Shown one piece after another: positions 7,773 through 16,061 of a DNA stretch of 64,000 nucleotides (positions are counted from its first letter, which is position 1; every line of letters begins with the position of its first letter). Made by a program: the position numbers and the translations under genes. Below the pieces are notes generated by a model, which had not been told where the DNA came from, did no database searches, and was given only the letters and a program-made list of their open reading frames with translations. The stretch is from contig BMUX01000002.1 in assembly GCA_014650415.1 (NCBI GenBank), forward strand, positions 124,001-188,000. The letters are read 5' to 3'. This DNA is from Streptomyces spiroverticillatus. GTDB taxonomy: Bacteria > Actinomycetota > Actinomycetes > Streptomycetales > Streptomycetaceae.

Positions 7773-9257
7773 CTACGCGCCCGTCCGCGAGCGGGCCTTG
7801 AAGGCCGCCTTCTTCGCCTCCTTGGCGATCTTCTTCTCGGGGTGCAGCCGCCCCATCGCGTCCAGCACCGCCGCCGTCGCCGGGTGGTCGACCCGCCAGG
7901 CGGAGTCGAGGAATCCGGTGTGCTGCCCCACCAGGCCCACCACCAGTTCCTCCAGCTCCGGGGTCTCCCCGTCCGCGTCGAGCTGGGCGGCGATGGTGTC
8001 GACGGCCAGCCAGAACACCATCTCCTCCGGCGGCACCGGCACGTCCGCCGCGCCCCGCTCGGCGAGCCACACCCGGGCGAGCCCGCCCAGTTCCCGGTCG
8101 TCCAGGACGGCCCGCACCGCCGGCTCCGCCGAGGCGTCGACCAGCAGCAGACCCTCCTGGCAGCGCAGCCTGCGCAGCGGCGCGCCCGGGTCCTCGCCCC
8201 GGGCGGCGGACAGCAGCTCCTCGGCCGCGGCGGCCGGTTCGCGCCGGGCCAGCCACTGCTCCAGCTCGGCGCGTCCGGCCTGCTCGGGGTAGTACGCGAG
8301 GGAGTCCAGGAGTACGTCCGCACCCTTGTCGGCGAGGTCGCCGACGGCGGGGGCGTCCACCCCGGCCTCCAGCATCCGGGCCCGTACGCCGTACAGGCCG
8401 AGCGGGTTCAGACGCACCATGCCGTACCGGGCGACGTCGTCCTCGTCCAGCTCCTCGGCGGCGGCGGCGGGCGTGTCCGCGGACTCCTCGGCCATCAGCG
8501 CCTCGTCCACCGGTCGGTACGCCACCAGGCCCACCGGCTCCAGCACCCGGAACTGGTCGTCCAGACGCATCATCGCGTCCGAGACCTGTTCCAGTACGTC
8601 ATCGGTGGGCTCGCCCATGTCGTCGGGCACGATCATCGAGGCGGCGAGCGCGGGCAGCGGCACCCAGCCGTCCTCGGGGCCGCCCTCGGAGACGGTGAGC
8701 AGATAGAGGTTGCCGAGGACGGCCTCCAGGAACTCCGCTTCCTGCTGCGGGTCCCAGTCGAGCGCCTCGAAGTCGAGTTCGCCGTCCTCGCCGAGGATCG
8801 CGCCGAGGTCGTCCAGGACGGGGGCGGTGGCGTCGGCGAAGGCCGTCTCGAAGGCCTCCAGCCACAGCCCGAGCACGTCCTGCGGGGAGCCTCCGGCGAT
8901 CACCGCGAGAGCCTCGCCGGGCGCGGCCGTACCGTAAGCACCCTCCGCCTCGGGGTCCTCCGGGTCGGTGATGTCCACGAGACCGGTGTCCACCGCCGTG
9001 CGCCAGGCCTCGCTCGCGTACGCGGCGGCGTCCTCGTCGTCCTCCACCCCGTCCGCCGGACCCAGCTTCAACAGGGCGGCCGCGTCCGGGAGCTGCTCCT
9101 CCACCAGCTCGCCGCCCGCGCCTACCCGGGTGTCCGGCGAGGCCCAGCGGGCGAGCGTGACGGCGCGGGCGAACAGCGGCGCGGCCAGCGCGTCCCGCGC
9201 CAGCTCCGCGTCCGAGTGCAGCCGCACCGGCGGCAGGGTGGGGCGGTCTTCGGACAT
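7773..9257 (-). CDS. Conserved acidic protein of unknown function
   Basis: The 494-residue protein is strongly acidic and alanine-rich, without signal peptide or membrane segments, and looks all-helical. It ends with a basic tail (KKIAKEAKKAAFKARSR) that contrasts with the acidic body. A GAGGAGAA site lies about 8 bases before the ATG. I recognise no catalytic motif or known fold. Proteins of this kind are common hypothetical genes in Streptomyces core regions. The gene is transcribed away from the secreted nuclease gene, sharing a 255-base intergenic region with it. The basic tail could bind nucleic acid; that is a guess. Confidence 0.72.
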   Translation of the reverse strand: MSEDRPTLPPVRLHSDAELARDALAAPLFARAVTLARWASPDTRVGAGGELVEEQLPDAAALLKLGPADGVEDDEDAAAYASEAWRTAVDTGLVDITDPEDPEAEGAYGTAAPGEALAVIAGGSPQDVLGLWLEAFETAFADATAPVLDDLGAILGEDGELDFEALDWDPQQEAEFLEAVLGNLYLLTVSEGGPEDGWVPLPALAASMIVPDDMGEPTDDVLEQVSDAMMRLDDQFRVLEPVGLVAYRPVDEALMAEESADTPAAAAEELDEDDVARYGMVRLNPLGLYGVRARMLEAGVDAPAVGDLADKGADVLLDSLAYYPEQAGRAELEQWLARREPAAAAEELLSAARGEDPGAPLRRLRCQEGLLLVDASAEPAVRAVLDDRELGGLARVWLAERGAADVPVPPEEMVFWLAVDTIAAQLDADGETPELEELVVGLVGQHTGFLDSAWRVDHPATAAVLDAMGRLHPEKKIAKEAKKAAFKARSRTGA

Positions 9258-9412
9258 CTGGGGGTTCTCCTCGGTGACGCAGGCGGTGACGCGCGTGGGG
9301 CAAAAGGGGGTGGAGCGGGTGGAGCGGCCCCCAGCGTAGACGTATTTGCACCGATGACATGGGGTTCATGTACCCGTCAGGTTTTGTGCACCGGCGGCTC
9401 ATCCGCAGAGCC

Positions 9413-9441
9413 TTGACAACACCCGTACGCAGGAAAGAGAT
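9413..9441 (+). promoter_or_regulatory. Possible promoter of the secreted nuclease gene
   Basis: A consensus TTGACA lies at 9413-9418 with AGAGAT at 9436-9441 (17-base spacer). The -35 is good, the -10 weak. A GTTCATGTACC element at 9364-9374 resembles a PHO-box unit and lies just upstream. Confidence 0.35.
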
Positions 9442-9512
9442 TGACGCGCGTAGAACCTTTCCCGCGCGGGCCCCTGCCGTCCGCGCGCAGCCCTCACTTC
9501 CGGAGTCCCCTG

Positions 9513-11357
9513 ATGACCTCCCGCTCCCTGCCGAGAACCACCGCGGTCGCCACCCTCCTCACGACGGCCCTCGCCGCGGGCCTCCTCACGGGTGCCGCGT
9601 CGGCGTCCGCCGACGACGCTGCCGCCGCCCCGGTCCGCATCCACGACATCCAGGGCTCCACCCGGACCTCCCCGCTCGCCGGCAAGCAGGTCGCCGACGT
9701 GGAGGGCATCGTGACCGGAGTCCGTACGTACGGTTCGAAGGGCTTCTGGTTCCAGGACCCGAAGGGCGACGGCAACGCCGCCACCAGCGAGGGCGTCTTC
9801 GTCTTCACCTCGTCCAACCCGACCGTGGCGGTCGGCGACGCGGTGAAGGTGTCGGGCACGGTCACCGAGTACGTGCCGGGCGGCCTGAACTCCGGCAACC
9901 AGTCCCTCACCCAGCTCTCCAAGCCGACGGTGACGGTCCTCTCCTCCGGCAACGCGGTCCCGGCGCCGGTCCTCATCGACGCCCGCTCGGTGCCCTCCCG
10001 CTACGCCCCCGACGGCGACCCGGCGGCCGGCGGCAGCATCAACGGCCTGACCCTCAACCCGCGCCGCTACGCGCTGGACTACTACGAGTCCCTGGAGGGC
10101 CAGAACGTCCGCGTCGGCACCTCCCGCGTCGTCGGCGCGACCGACACGCACGCCGAGCTGTGGGTGACGGTCAAGCCGCACGAGAACGCCAACCGGCGCG
10201 GCGGCACGGTCTACGGCTCGTACAACGACCAGAACACCGGCCGCATACAGATCCAGCAGCTGGCCCCGCTCGCCCAGCAGCCGTTCCCGAAGGCGAACGT
10301 CGGCGACGTGCTGTCCGGCGGTGCGACCGGTCCGCTCGACTTCAATCAGTACGGCGGCTACACGCTCACCGCCCAGTCCCTGGGCAAGGTCACAGGCCGC
10401 GGCCTGAAGCGCGAGACGACCCGCAAGCAGGGCAAGCACGAGCTGGCCGTGGCCACGTACAACGTGGAGAACCTCGACCCGACCGACCCGCAGGAGAAGT
10501 TCGACGCCCTCGCCAAGGCGGTCGTCGAGAACCTCGCCTCGCCCGACATCGTCGCCCTGGAGGAGATCCAGGACGACAACGGCGCGAAGAACGACGGCAC
10601 GGTGAGCAGCGCCGCCACGGTCAAGAAGTTCACGGACGCGATCGTCGCGGCGGGCGGCCCGGCGTACTCCTGGACCTCGATCGACCCGGAGAACAACAAG
10701 GACGGCGGCGAGCCCGGCGGCAACATCCGCCAGGTCTTCCTCCACAACCCGGCCCGGGTCTCCTTCACCCACCGCGCGGGCGGCGACGCCACGACCGCCA
10801 CGGGCGTCGTCCGCTCGGGCCGTGACGCGGCGCTCACCCTCTCCCCCGGCCGCATCGACCCGGCGAACGCCGCCTGGACCGACAGCCGCAAGCCCCTGGC
10901 CGCCGAGTTCCGCTTCCGGGGCGAGCCCGTCATCGTGATCGCCAACCACTTCGGCTCCAAGGGCGGCGACGAGGCCCTGACCTCGCACCACCAGCCGCCG
11001 GTCCGCTCCTCGGAGGTCCGCCGCCTGCAGCAGGCCCAGACGGTGAACACCTTCGTGAAGGACGTCCTGAAGGCGGACCGCAGGGCGAACGTCCTGGTCC
11101 TCGGCGACATCAACGACTTCGAGTTCTCCGCCACGACCAAGGCCCTCACCGACGGCGGGGCCCTGCGCGCCGCCGTGAAGTCCCTGCCCCGCCCGGAGCG
11201 CTACTCGTACGTCTTCCAGGGCAACACCCAGGTCCTGGACCAGATCCTGACCAGCCCCGCGATCGACGACTTCGCCTACGACAGCGTGCACATCAACGCG
11301 GAGTTCGCCGACCAGAACAGCGACCACGACCCGCAGGTGCTGCGCTTCCGCCCGTAG
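9513..11357 (+). CDS. Secreted endonuclease/exonuclease/phosphatase-family enzyme
   Basis: The 614-residue protein begins with a classic signal peptide (about residues 1-36, ending ASASADDA). The N-terminal 280 residues are beta-rich and OB-fold-like (DIQG, VEGIVTGV, GDAVKVSGTVTEY), as in extracellular nucleases of the NucH/ExeM type. The C-terminal half is the endonuclease/exonuclease/phosphatase domain: YNVENLD (N317, E319), ALEEIQD (E350/E351), ANHFGSKGG, GDIND (D532, N534) and SDHD (D604, H605), so metal and catalytic residues are intact. ATG 9513 has GGAG 7 bases upstream. A role in degrading extracellular DNA or phosphoesters for phosphate scavenging is likely from family knowledge. It ends 14 bases from the convergent ABM gene. 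Confidence 0.88.
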   Translation: MTSRSLPRTTAVATLLTTALAAGLLTGAASASADDAAAAPVRIHDIQGSTRTSPLAGKQVADVEGIVTGVRTYGSKGFWFQDPKGDGNAATSEGVFVFTSSNPTVAVGDAVKVSGTVTEYVPGGLNSGNQSLTQLSKPTVTVLSSGNAVPAPVLIDARSVPSRYAPDGDPAAGGSINGLTLNPRRYALDYYESLEGQNVRVGTSRVVGATDTHAELWVTVKPHENANRRGGTVYGSYNDQNTGRIQIQQLAPLAQQPFPKANVGDVLSGGATGPLDFNQYGGYTLTAQSLGKVTGRGLKRETTRKQGKHELAVATYNVENLDPTDPQEKFDALAKAVVENLASPDIVALEEIQDDNGAKNDGTVSSAATVKKFTDAIVAAGGPAYSWTSIDPENNKDGGEPGGNIRQVFLHNPARVSFTHRAGGDATTATGVVRSGRDAALTLSPGRIDPANAAWTDSRKPLAAEFRFRGEPVIVIANHFGSKGGDEALTSHHQPPVRSSEVRRLQQAQTVNTFVKDVLKADRRANVLVLGDINDFEFSATTKALTDGGALRAAVKSLPRPERYSYVFQGNTQVLDQILTSPAIDDFAYDSVHINAEFADQNSDHDPQVLRFRP

Positions 11358-11371
11358 GTCCGCCCGCGCCG

Positions 11372-12073
11372 CTACACCTCCGCACTCAGGCTCAACGCGG
11401 GGGTGAAGCGGCGCACTTGACTGTGCGTCAGTCCGGGGAAGTCCTGGACGCGCCGCCACTCCTCGGGGGTCTCGCCGGGCGCGTCCAGCATCGCGGCGTG
11501 CGAGGCGGCGTCGGCCCACTCGGCGAAGTTGAGGGCCCGGGAGCCGTCGAGGCCCACATGGAAGTGGGCGGAGAGAGCGCCGTCCCGCCCGCCTTCGCCG
11601 GACGTGGCGCCGAGCGCGGCGAAGACGGTGTCCACCCACTCCCTGGCCCGCACCGGGTCGGGCGCGTCGAAGTCCACCTCGACGACGGCGACGCTGCCCG
11701 GGAGGCGGTCGTCGCCCTCGGTGACGCTGCTGCGGTACAGCTCGTACGAGTTCAGCCCGAGGCGCCGTACGCCCGGCACGGCGGCGTCGATCTCGTCGTT
11801 CCGCGCGTCGCGGCCCTGCCTGAAGAACGCCCGGTGGGCCTCGTCGTCCGCCCACTGGCTGTAGTGCAGCAGCGTCCGGCCGTCCTCGCCGACGTACACG
11901 CTGTACGACAGCGGCCCCCGCTCGGGCCACTCGCGCGACGTCCACGCCTTCTCGATCGCGTCGACGGCGGCCCGCTGGGCCTCCGGCGAACCCACGTCCC
12001 AGGTACTGACCTTGACGACTCCGACTCCCGAACGGGTCACATCCGGGCGGCTGTTGACGGCGACTGCGGTCAT
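11372..12073 (-). CDS. Two-domain ABM (antibiotic biosynthesis monooxygenase-like) protein under a SoxR box
   Basis: The 233-residue protein is a tandem of two ferredoxin-like ABM domains. The first carries SYSVYVGEDGRTLLHYSQW (about residues 55-75) and the second ALSAHFHVGLDGSRALNFAEW, a clear internal duplication. Such proteins oxidise quinones or aromatic polyketides, or act as cofactor-free monooxygenases. A GAGGGG site lies 6 bases before the ATG. The upstream DNA has an 18-bp SoxR box in a promoter with a 19-bp spacer. From memory, the S. coelicolor SoxR regulon includes an ABM-type gene in this same neighbourhood (EcaB). A role in the response to redox-active endogenous antibiotics is therefore likely. 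Confidence 0.87.
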   Translation of the reverse strand: MTAVAVNSRPDVTRSGVGVVKVSTWDVGSPEAQRAAVDAIEKAWTSREWPERGPLSYSVYVGEDGRTLLHYSQWADDEAHRAFFRQGRDARNDEIDAAVPGVRRLGLNSYELYRSSVTEGDDRLPGSVAVVEVDFDAPDPVRAREWVDTVFAALGATSGEGGRDGALSAHFHVGLDGSRALNFAEWADAASHAAMLDAPGETPEEWRRVQDFPGLTHSQVRRFTPALSLSAEV

Positions 12074-12126
12074 GACGATCCCCTCGTCCGTGCGCCGGCG
12101 AGGCTCCCCCGCGCGGCTTCGGGATC

Positions 12127-12157
12127 ATCCTGGAACCTCAAGTCTGCTTGAGGTCAA
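12127..12157 (-). promoter_or_regulatory. SoxR box within a MerR-type promoter
   Basis: On the minus strand, TTGACC (12152-12157) and CAGGAT (12127-12132) are 19 bases apart. The spacer region holds CCTCAAGTCTGCTTGAGG (12136-12153), a dyad matching the SoxR consensus in both half-sites. A long spacer with the operator between -35 and -10 is the hallmark of SoxR/MerR activation. Confidence 0.85.
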
Positions 12158-12173
12158 GCGGATCGGCCGCCGC

Positions 12174-12800
12174 TCACTTCGGCGGGGACAGCGTCCACGG
12201 GGTCACGTCGAAGGCGTCCACCATCTGCACGTCCCCCTCCAGCGGGAAGCTGCGCGCCGGGAATCCGGGCCCGGCGGCCAGCTCCAGGGCCTGCGCCTTC
12301 TCGACGCCGTCGTACGGCCGCCAGTCCAGCCGGGAGTACGCGACCGCGCCCGGCTCCAGCATCACCACGGCGTCCGCCCGCTTGCCCTCCTCGCGGACGT
12401 CCACCTCGATGTCGAGCACACGGCCGTCGGCGGCGTACGCCCGGACGTCCGGGCGGCCGGAGAGACTGTAGGGCACGTTGCCGCAGTTGGTGAGGGTGAC
12501 GGCGGCCGACCGGTGCGACAGGGCCGCCTGGATCTCCCCCAGCTCCACTCGCACACCGGCGTAGCACTCGCGCGTCACCGGCGGACTGTACGTCGCGCCC
12601 GCCGACGGCGTCACGGCCTGCGGCGGCGCGCTCGGCCGGCCGGGGGTCACCGGGGTGACCGCGGGCGAGGGCGTCGCGGCGCTCCGCGTGGGCCGCTGCT
12701 CCCCCTCCCCGGAAGGGACCAGGAAGCCGTCGCAGCCGCTGAGCACCAGCACCCCGAGCAGCGCCGCCGCGCCCGCCTTCACACCCGTACGGAAATCCAC
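12174..12800 (-). CDS. Putative lipoprotein (DUF4232-like)
   Basis: The 208-residue precursor starts with a lipoprotein signal peptide; the lipobox is LSGC with Cys near residue 23. A Pro/Thr/Ser/Ala-rich spacer of about 50 residues follows, typical of cell-wall-spanning linkers. A beta-rich domain comes next, with two cysteines (TRECYAG and TLTNCGN) that probably form a disulfide. The pattern resembles the DUF4232 family of actinobacterial surface proteins. GTG 12800 has GGGGAG 7 bases upstream. It faces away from dapA across 151 bases. Function is unknown. Confidence 0.75.
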   Translation of the reverse strand: MDFRTGVKAGAAALLGVLVLSGCDGFLVPSGEGEQRPTRSAATPSPAVTPVTPGRPSAPPQAVTPSAGATYSPPVTRECYAGVRVELGEIQAALSHRSAAVTLTNCGNVPYSLSGRPDVRAYAADGRVLDIEVDVREEGKRADAVVMLEPGAVAYSRLDWRPYDGVEKAQALELAAGPGFPARSFPLEGDVQMVDAFDVTPWTLSPPK

Positions 12801-12876
12801 TCCACCGCTCCCCTGGTCCCACTCGTCGCGCGCGCGTCCCCCGCCTTGCCGGGATCATGCCAGATCCGGAACCACA

Positions 12877-12920
12877 GTCCACTTCTGCTTACCTTTCGAG
12901 CGGAGAAGTTCTAAGTGGAC
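12877..12920 (+). promoter_or_regulatory. Long dyad in the dapA upstream region
   Basis: GTCCACTT (12877-12884) pairs with AAGTGGAC (12913-12920), and inner CTTC/GAAG and GCT/AGC pairs extend it into a 44-base hairpin. It lies 32 bases before ATG 12952 and may be an operator or a structured leader. Confidence 0.5.
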
Positions 12921-12951
12921 CTGAACAGTGCGGACGCCCGAGACTGCACCC

Positions 12952-13851
12952 ATGACGACCCCCGCCGCCCTCGGCCGCGCTCTCTGCGCGATGATCACGC
13001 CCTTCTCGCCCACCGGTGACACCCTCGACCTGCCCGGCGCCCAGAAGCTCGCCGACCACCTGGTGACCACCGGCGGCTGCGACGGCCTGGTGCTGAACGG
13101 CACCACCGGGGAGTCCCCGACCACGAGCGACGCCGAGAAGACGGCGCTCGTGAAGGCGGTACGAGAAGCGGTCGGCGGGGCCGTCCCGCTGCTCGCCGGA
13201 GTCGGCAGCGCGCACACCGCGCACACCGTGGAGCTGGCCCGCGCGGCCGAACTCGCCGGCGCGGACGGCCTGTTGGTGGTCTCCCCGTACTACAGCCGGC
13301 CCCCGCAGGCCGCCCTGGAGGCCCACTTCCGCCGGGTCGCCGACAGCGTCGGCATCCCGGTCGTCCTCTACGACATCCCGGGCCGCACCGGGGTGCGCAT
13401 CGAGCCCGGGACGATGCTCCGGCTCGCCGAGCACCCGCGCATCGTGGGCGTGAAGGACTGCGCGTACGACTTCCTGGGCAGCGCGAAGGTCATGGCCCGC
13501 ACGGACCTGGCGTACTACTCGGGCTGCGAGGAGCTGAACCTGCCGCTGCGCGCGGCCGGCGGCACCGGCTTCATCAGTACGGTCGCCAACGTCGCCCCGC
13601 AGGCGATGCGGGCCCCGCTGGACGCGTACGCGCGCGGCGACGTGGCGGCGGCGACCCGCCTGCACCACCGCACGCTCCCCCTCGCCGAGCTGATGATGGC
13701 GTCCGGGCTGCCCGGCACGGTCACCGTGAAGGCCCTGCTGAACGCGCTGGGGCTGCCCGCGGGACCGGTCCGCGAACCGTTGCAGCCCGCCGCCACCGAA
13801 GTGGTCGACGGGCTGCTGGCCGCGTACGAGGAGCTGGCGCGTCAGGACTGA
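12952..13851 (+). CDS. dapA: 4-hydroxy-tetrahydrodipicolinate synthase (DapA-type)
   Basis: The 299-residue TIM-barrel enzyme condenses pyruvate with aspartate semialdehyde in lysine/diaminopimelate synthesis. Visible signatures are GTTGESPT (T51, T52), Tyr140 in VVLYDIPGRTG and the Schiff-base Lys168 in IVGVKDC. All catalytic residues are therefore present. ATG 12952 fits the family N-terminus, though its ribosome site is weak; a GTG at 12928 is an alternative. It is not next to dapB, so it may be a second copy, but dapD lies 1.2 kb downstream. Its last 10 bases overlap the end of a convergent secreted-peptide gene. Confidence 0.9.
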   Translation: MTTPAALGRALCAMITPFSPTGDTLDLPGAQKLADHLVTTGGCDGLVLNGTTGESPTTSDAEKTALVKAVREAVGGAVPLLAGVGSAHTAHTVELARAAELAGADGLLVVSPYYSRPPQAALEAHFRRVADSVGIPVVLYDIPGRTGVRIEPGTMLRLAEHPRIVGVKDCAYDFLGSAKVMARTDLAYYSGCEELNLPLRAAGGTGFISTVANVAPQAMRAPLDAYARGDVAAATRLHHRTLPLAELMMASGLPGTVTVKALLNALGLPAGPVREPLQPAATEVVDGLLAAYEELARQD

Positions 13852-14078
13852 TCGGGGGCCTCCGCACCCTCCACCACGTACGTCCGCCCCAGCACGGCCG
13901 CGTGCTCCAGCACGTCCTCCAGCGGGTCGTCGATCTGCCCGGTGTTCAGCAGGGACACCCGGGGGGCGTTGTGCGAGTTCTCGTGGGTCTCGTCGGCGTG
14001 CGCGGCGGAGGCGGCGAGGACCGGAAGGACAAGGGCTGCGGCTGCGACGAGGGCCGTGCGCATGATCGGCTGATTCAT
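13842..14078 (-). CDS. Small secreted protein
   Basis: The 78-residue precursor has a clear signal peptide (hydrophobic stretch ALVAAAALVLPVLAASA, cleavage after AHA). The short mature peptide of about 50 residues contains SLLNTGQIDDPLEDVLEHAA and no cysteines. I do not recognise a function; small secreted proteins of this kind are frequent in Streptomyces envelopes. ATG 14078 or 14063 could start it, neither with a strong ribosome site. The stop overlaps the 3' end of dapA by 10 bases in antisense orientation. Confidence 0.65.
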   Translation of the reverse strand: MNQPIMRTALVAAAALVLPVLAASAAHADETHENSHNAPRVSLLNTGQIDDPLEDVLEHAAVLGRTYVVEGAEAPDQS

Positions 14079-14184
14079 GATCGGCTTAACCACCCGCACG
14101 GCCCAAAGGTCACGGAGCGCAATCGCCCGCTCCCCGTACCGTACAAAAGCGGCGTGAACCGGCACCTTCCGGTTGTATGTGGCC

Positions 14185-14814
14185 ATGAGCGACACGGACG
14201 AGTTCTGGCTGACCAGGCGCACCGGGCTGACCCCGACCGCACCGCCCGCCGAGCGGCTCAGCGACCGGACGGTGCTGGACGAGCCGACCCGGCCCACCCT
14301 GCCGGAGCCGGACGCATCCGTGGCCTTCAGCCGGGAGGGGATCGCGGCCGCCCAGCACTTCAAGGACATGCACGACATGTACCGCAGGGAGATGTGCCAG
14401 GTGCGCGAGAGCCTGCGGCAGGTGGAGGAGGGCGTACGGTCGATCGGCGACGCCCGCGACGACCTGAACCGGATGTCGATCCGGGCCAACGACTGGGCGC
14501 TGGGCGGCATCTGCCAGCGCCAGTGCCTGTCCCTGACCGGTCACCACACGATGGAGACGACCGTCAACTTCCCGTTCCTGGCGGCCACCGACCCGGACCT
14601 GGTACCGGTCGTGGAGCGGCTCGACCAGGAACACCTGGCGATCCACGGGCTCATCGAGGACATCGACCGGGCACTGATCCACCTGGTCACTCATCCGGCG
14701 GACTTCGCCCCGCTCCGCGAAGCGCTGGACCTGCTGAGCGACACCCTGCTCTCGCACTTCGCCTACGAGGAACGCGAACTCCTCGCCCCCTTCGCCCGCT
14801 ACGGCCTCCAGTAG
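14185..14814 (+). CDS. Hemerythrin-like (HHE) domain protein
   Basis: The 209-residue protein has a Pro-rich 50-residue N-terminal tail followed by a four-helix region. Candidate di-iron ligands are H58/H63, HHTME (H120, H121, E124), EHLAIH (H150, H154) and HFAYEE (H191, E195, E196). That arrangement matches the HHE/hemerythrin family, which binds O2 or senses redox and NO. The helix between 56 and 110 is longer than in minimal HHE domains. No membrane segment is present. ATG 14185 was chosen by protein content; its ribosome site is weak. Regulation is not visible. Confidence 0.78.
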   Translation: MSDTDEFWLTRRTGLTPTAPPAERLSDRTVLDEPTRPTLPEPDASVAFSREGIAAAQHFKDMHDMYRREMCQVRESLRQVEEGVRSIGDARDDLNRMSIRANDWALGGICQRQCLSLTGHHTMETTVNFPFLAATDPDLVPVVERLDQEHLAIHGLIEDIDRALIHLVTHPADFAPLREALDLLSDTLLSHFAYEERELLAPFARYGLQ

Positions 14815-14821
14815 CCCCACA

Positions 14822-14935
14822 CCCCTTGGGGCGGCGGGGCCGCCCCCTTCCCCTCCCCCATTGCCCCCTTGGGCGGCGGGGCCGCCCGTCTCCTCCCTCG
14901 TCCCCAGCCCCCTTGGGCGGCGGGGCCGCCCCCCC
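14822..14935. repeat. Three tandem 44-45 bp GC-rich hairpin repeats
   Basis: Copies near 14822, 14865 and 14910 each contain CTTGGGCGGCGGGGCCGCCC or a close variant, which self-pairs. They fill the gap between convergent genes ending at 14814 and 15062 and probably act as a terminator array. Confidence 0.7.
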
Positions 14936-15061
14936 GGGGGCGGGACGGGCGGGCAAGGGGGCGGCCCGCCCGATCCGGGCCCACCCCTGCATCCCCCGGC
15001 CCGCCCCCACCACGGGCCGAGCCCCCGAAGTGGCCCGGCCCCGCCCCCGTACCGCCCACGC

Positions 15062-16051
15062 CTAGTTGTGGCTGTGCAGCACCTCGTTCAGCCCACCCCA
15101 CACCGCATTGTTCGGCCGCGCCTCGACCGCCCCGGACACCGAGTTCCGCCGGAACAGGATGTTCGACGCCCCCGACAGCTCCCGGGCCTTCACGATCTGC
15201 CCGTCGGGCATCGTGACCCTCGTCCCGGCGGTGACGTACAGCCCCGCCTCGACGACGCACTCGTCACCCAGCGCGATCCCGACCCCGGCCTCCGCACCGA
15301 CCAGGCAGCGCTCACCGATGGTGATCCGGACGTTCCCGCCCCCGGACAGCGTGCCCATCGTGGACGCACCGCCACCGATGTCGGAGCCGTCCCCGACCAC
15401 GACACCCGCCGAGATACGCCCCTCGACCATCGACGTCCCGAGCGTGCCGGCGTTGAAGTTCACGAAGCCCTCGTGCATGACAGTGGTGCCCGCCGCCAGG
15501 TGCGCACCGAGCCGCACCCGGTCCGCGTCGGCGATCCGCACGCCCTTCGGCGCTACGTAGTCCGTCATGCGCGGGAACTTGTCGACGGACGTCACCTGGA
15601 GGTGCAGGCCCTCGGCGCGCGCGTTCAGCCGGACCTCCTCCACGGAGTCCACCGCGACCGGCCCCAGCGAGGTCCACGCCACGTTCGCGAGCACCCCGAA
15701 GAGGCCGTCCAGGTTCTGGCCGTGCGGCTGCACGAGGCGGTGCGAGAGCAGGTGCAGGCGCAGGTACGCGTCGTGGGCGTCCAGCGGCTTGTCGTCGAGG
15801 GAGGCGATGACCGTACGGACGGCCACGACCTCGACGCCGCGCCGGGCGTCGGGGCCCAGCGCCTTGGGGGCGGAGGCCCCGAGGAGTTCGGCGGCGCGCT
15901 CGGCGGTGAGGCGCTCGGTACCGGCCGGGCCGGGCTCGGCGACGAGCTCGGGGGCGGGGAACCAGGTGTCGAGGACGGTGCCGTCGGCGGCGACGGTGGC
16001 GAGTCCGGCGGCGACGGCGCCGGTGGTGCGAGTAGCAGTCGTATCGGTCAT
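15062..16051 (-). CDS. dapD: 2,3,4,5-tetrahydropyridine-2,6-dicarboxylate N-succinyltransferase
   Basis: The 329-residue protein is the actinobacterial type of DapD. An N-terminal alpha/beta domain is followed by a left-handed beta-helix with hexapeptide repeats ([41 protein letters not shown]). A C-terminal segment with [11 protein letters not shown] completes the trimer. [14 protein letters not shown] and the EGRIS segment are the family's most conserved regions. It transfers succinyl from succinyl-CoA in the succinylase branch to meso-diaminopimelate. No strong ribosome site is seen before the ATG. It lies 10 bases downstream of an MFS gene on the same strand, so the two may share an mRNA. 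Confidence 0.93.
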   Translation of the reverse strand: MTDTTATRTTGAVAAGLATVAADGTVLDTWFPAPELVAEPGPAGTERLTAERAAELLGASAPKALGPDARRGVEVVAVRTVIASLDDKPLDAHDAYLRLHLLSHRLVQPHGQNLDGLFGVLANVAWTSLGPVAVDSVEEVRLNARAEGLHLQVTSVDKFPRMTDYVAPKGVRIADADRVRLGAHLAAGTTVMHEGFVNFNAGTLGTSMVEGRISAGVVVGDGSDIGGGASTMGTLSGGGNVRITIGERCLVGAEAGVGIALGDECVVEAGLYVTAGTRVTMPDGQIVKARELSGASNILFRRNSVSGAVEARPNNAVWGGLNEVLHSHN

Positions 16052-16061
16052 GACAGGAAAC

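Noticed and set aside
12877..12951. Lysine riboswitch upstream of dapA
   Set aside because: The region is too short and lacks the multi-helix lysine aptamer; only a simple dyad is present.
13842..14078. SapB/RamS-like or chaplin peptide
   Set aside because: It lacks the Ser/Cys pattern of RamS and the chaplin domain; it is only a generic small secreted protein.
14822..14935. CRISPR-like array
   Set aside because: Only three units, self-complementary with no unique spacers; they behave as hairpins.
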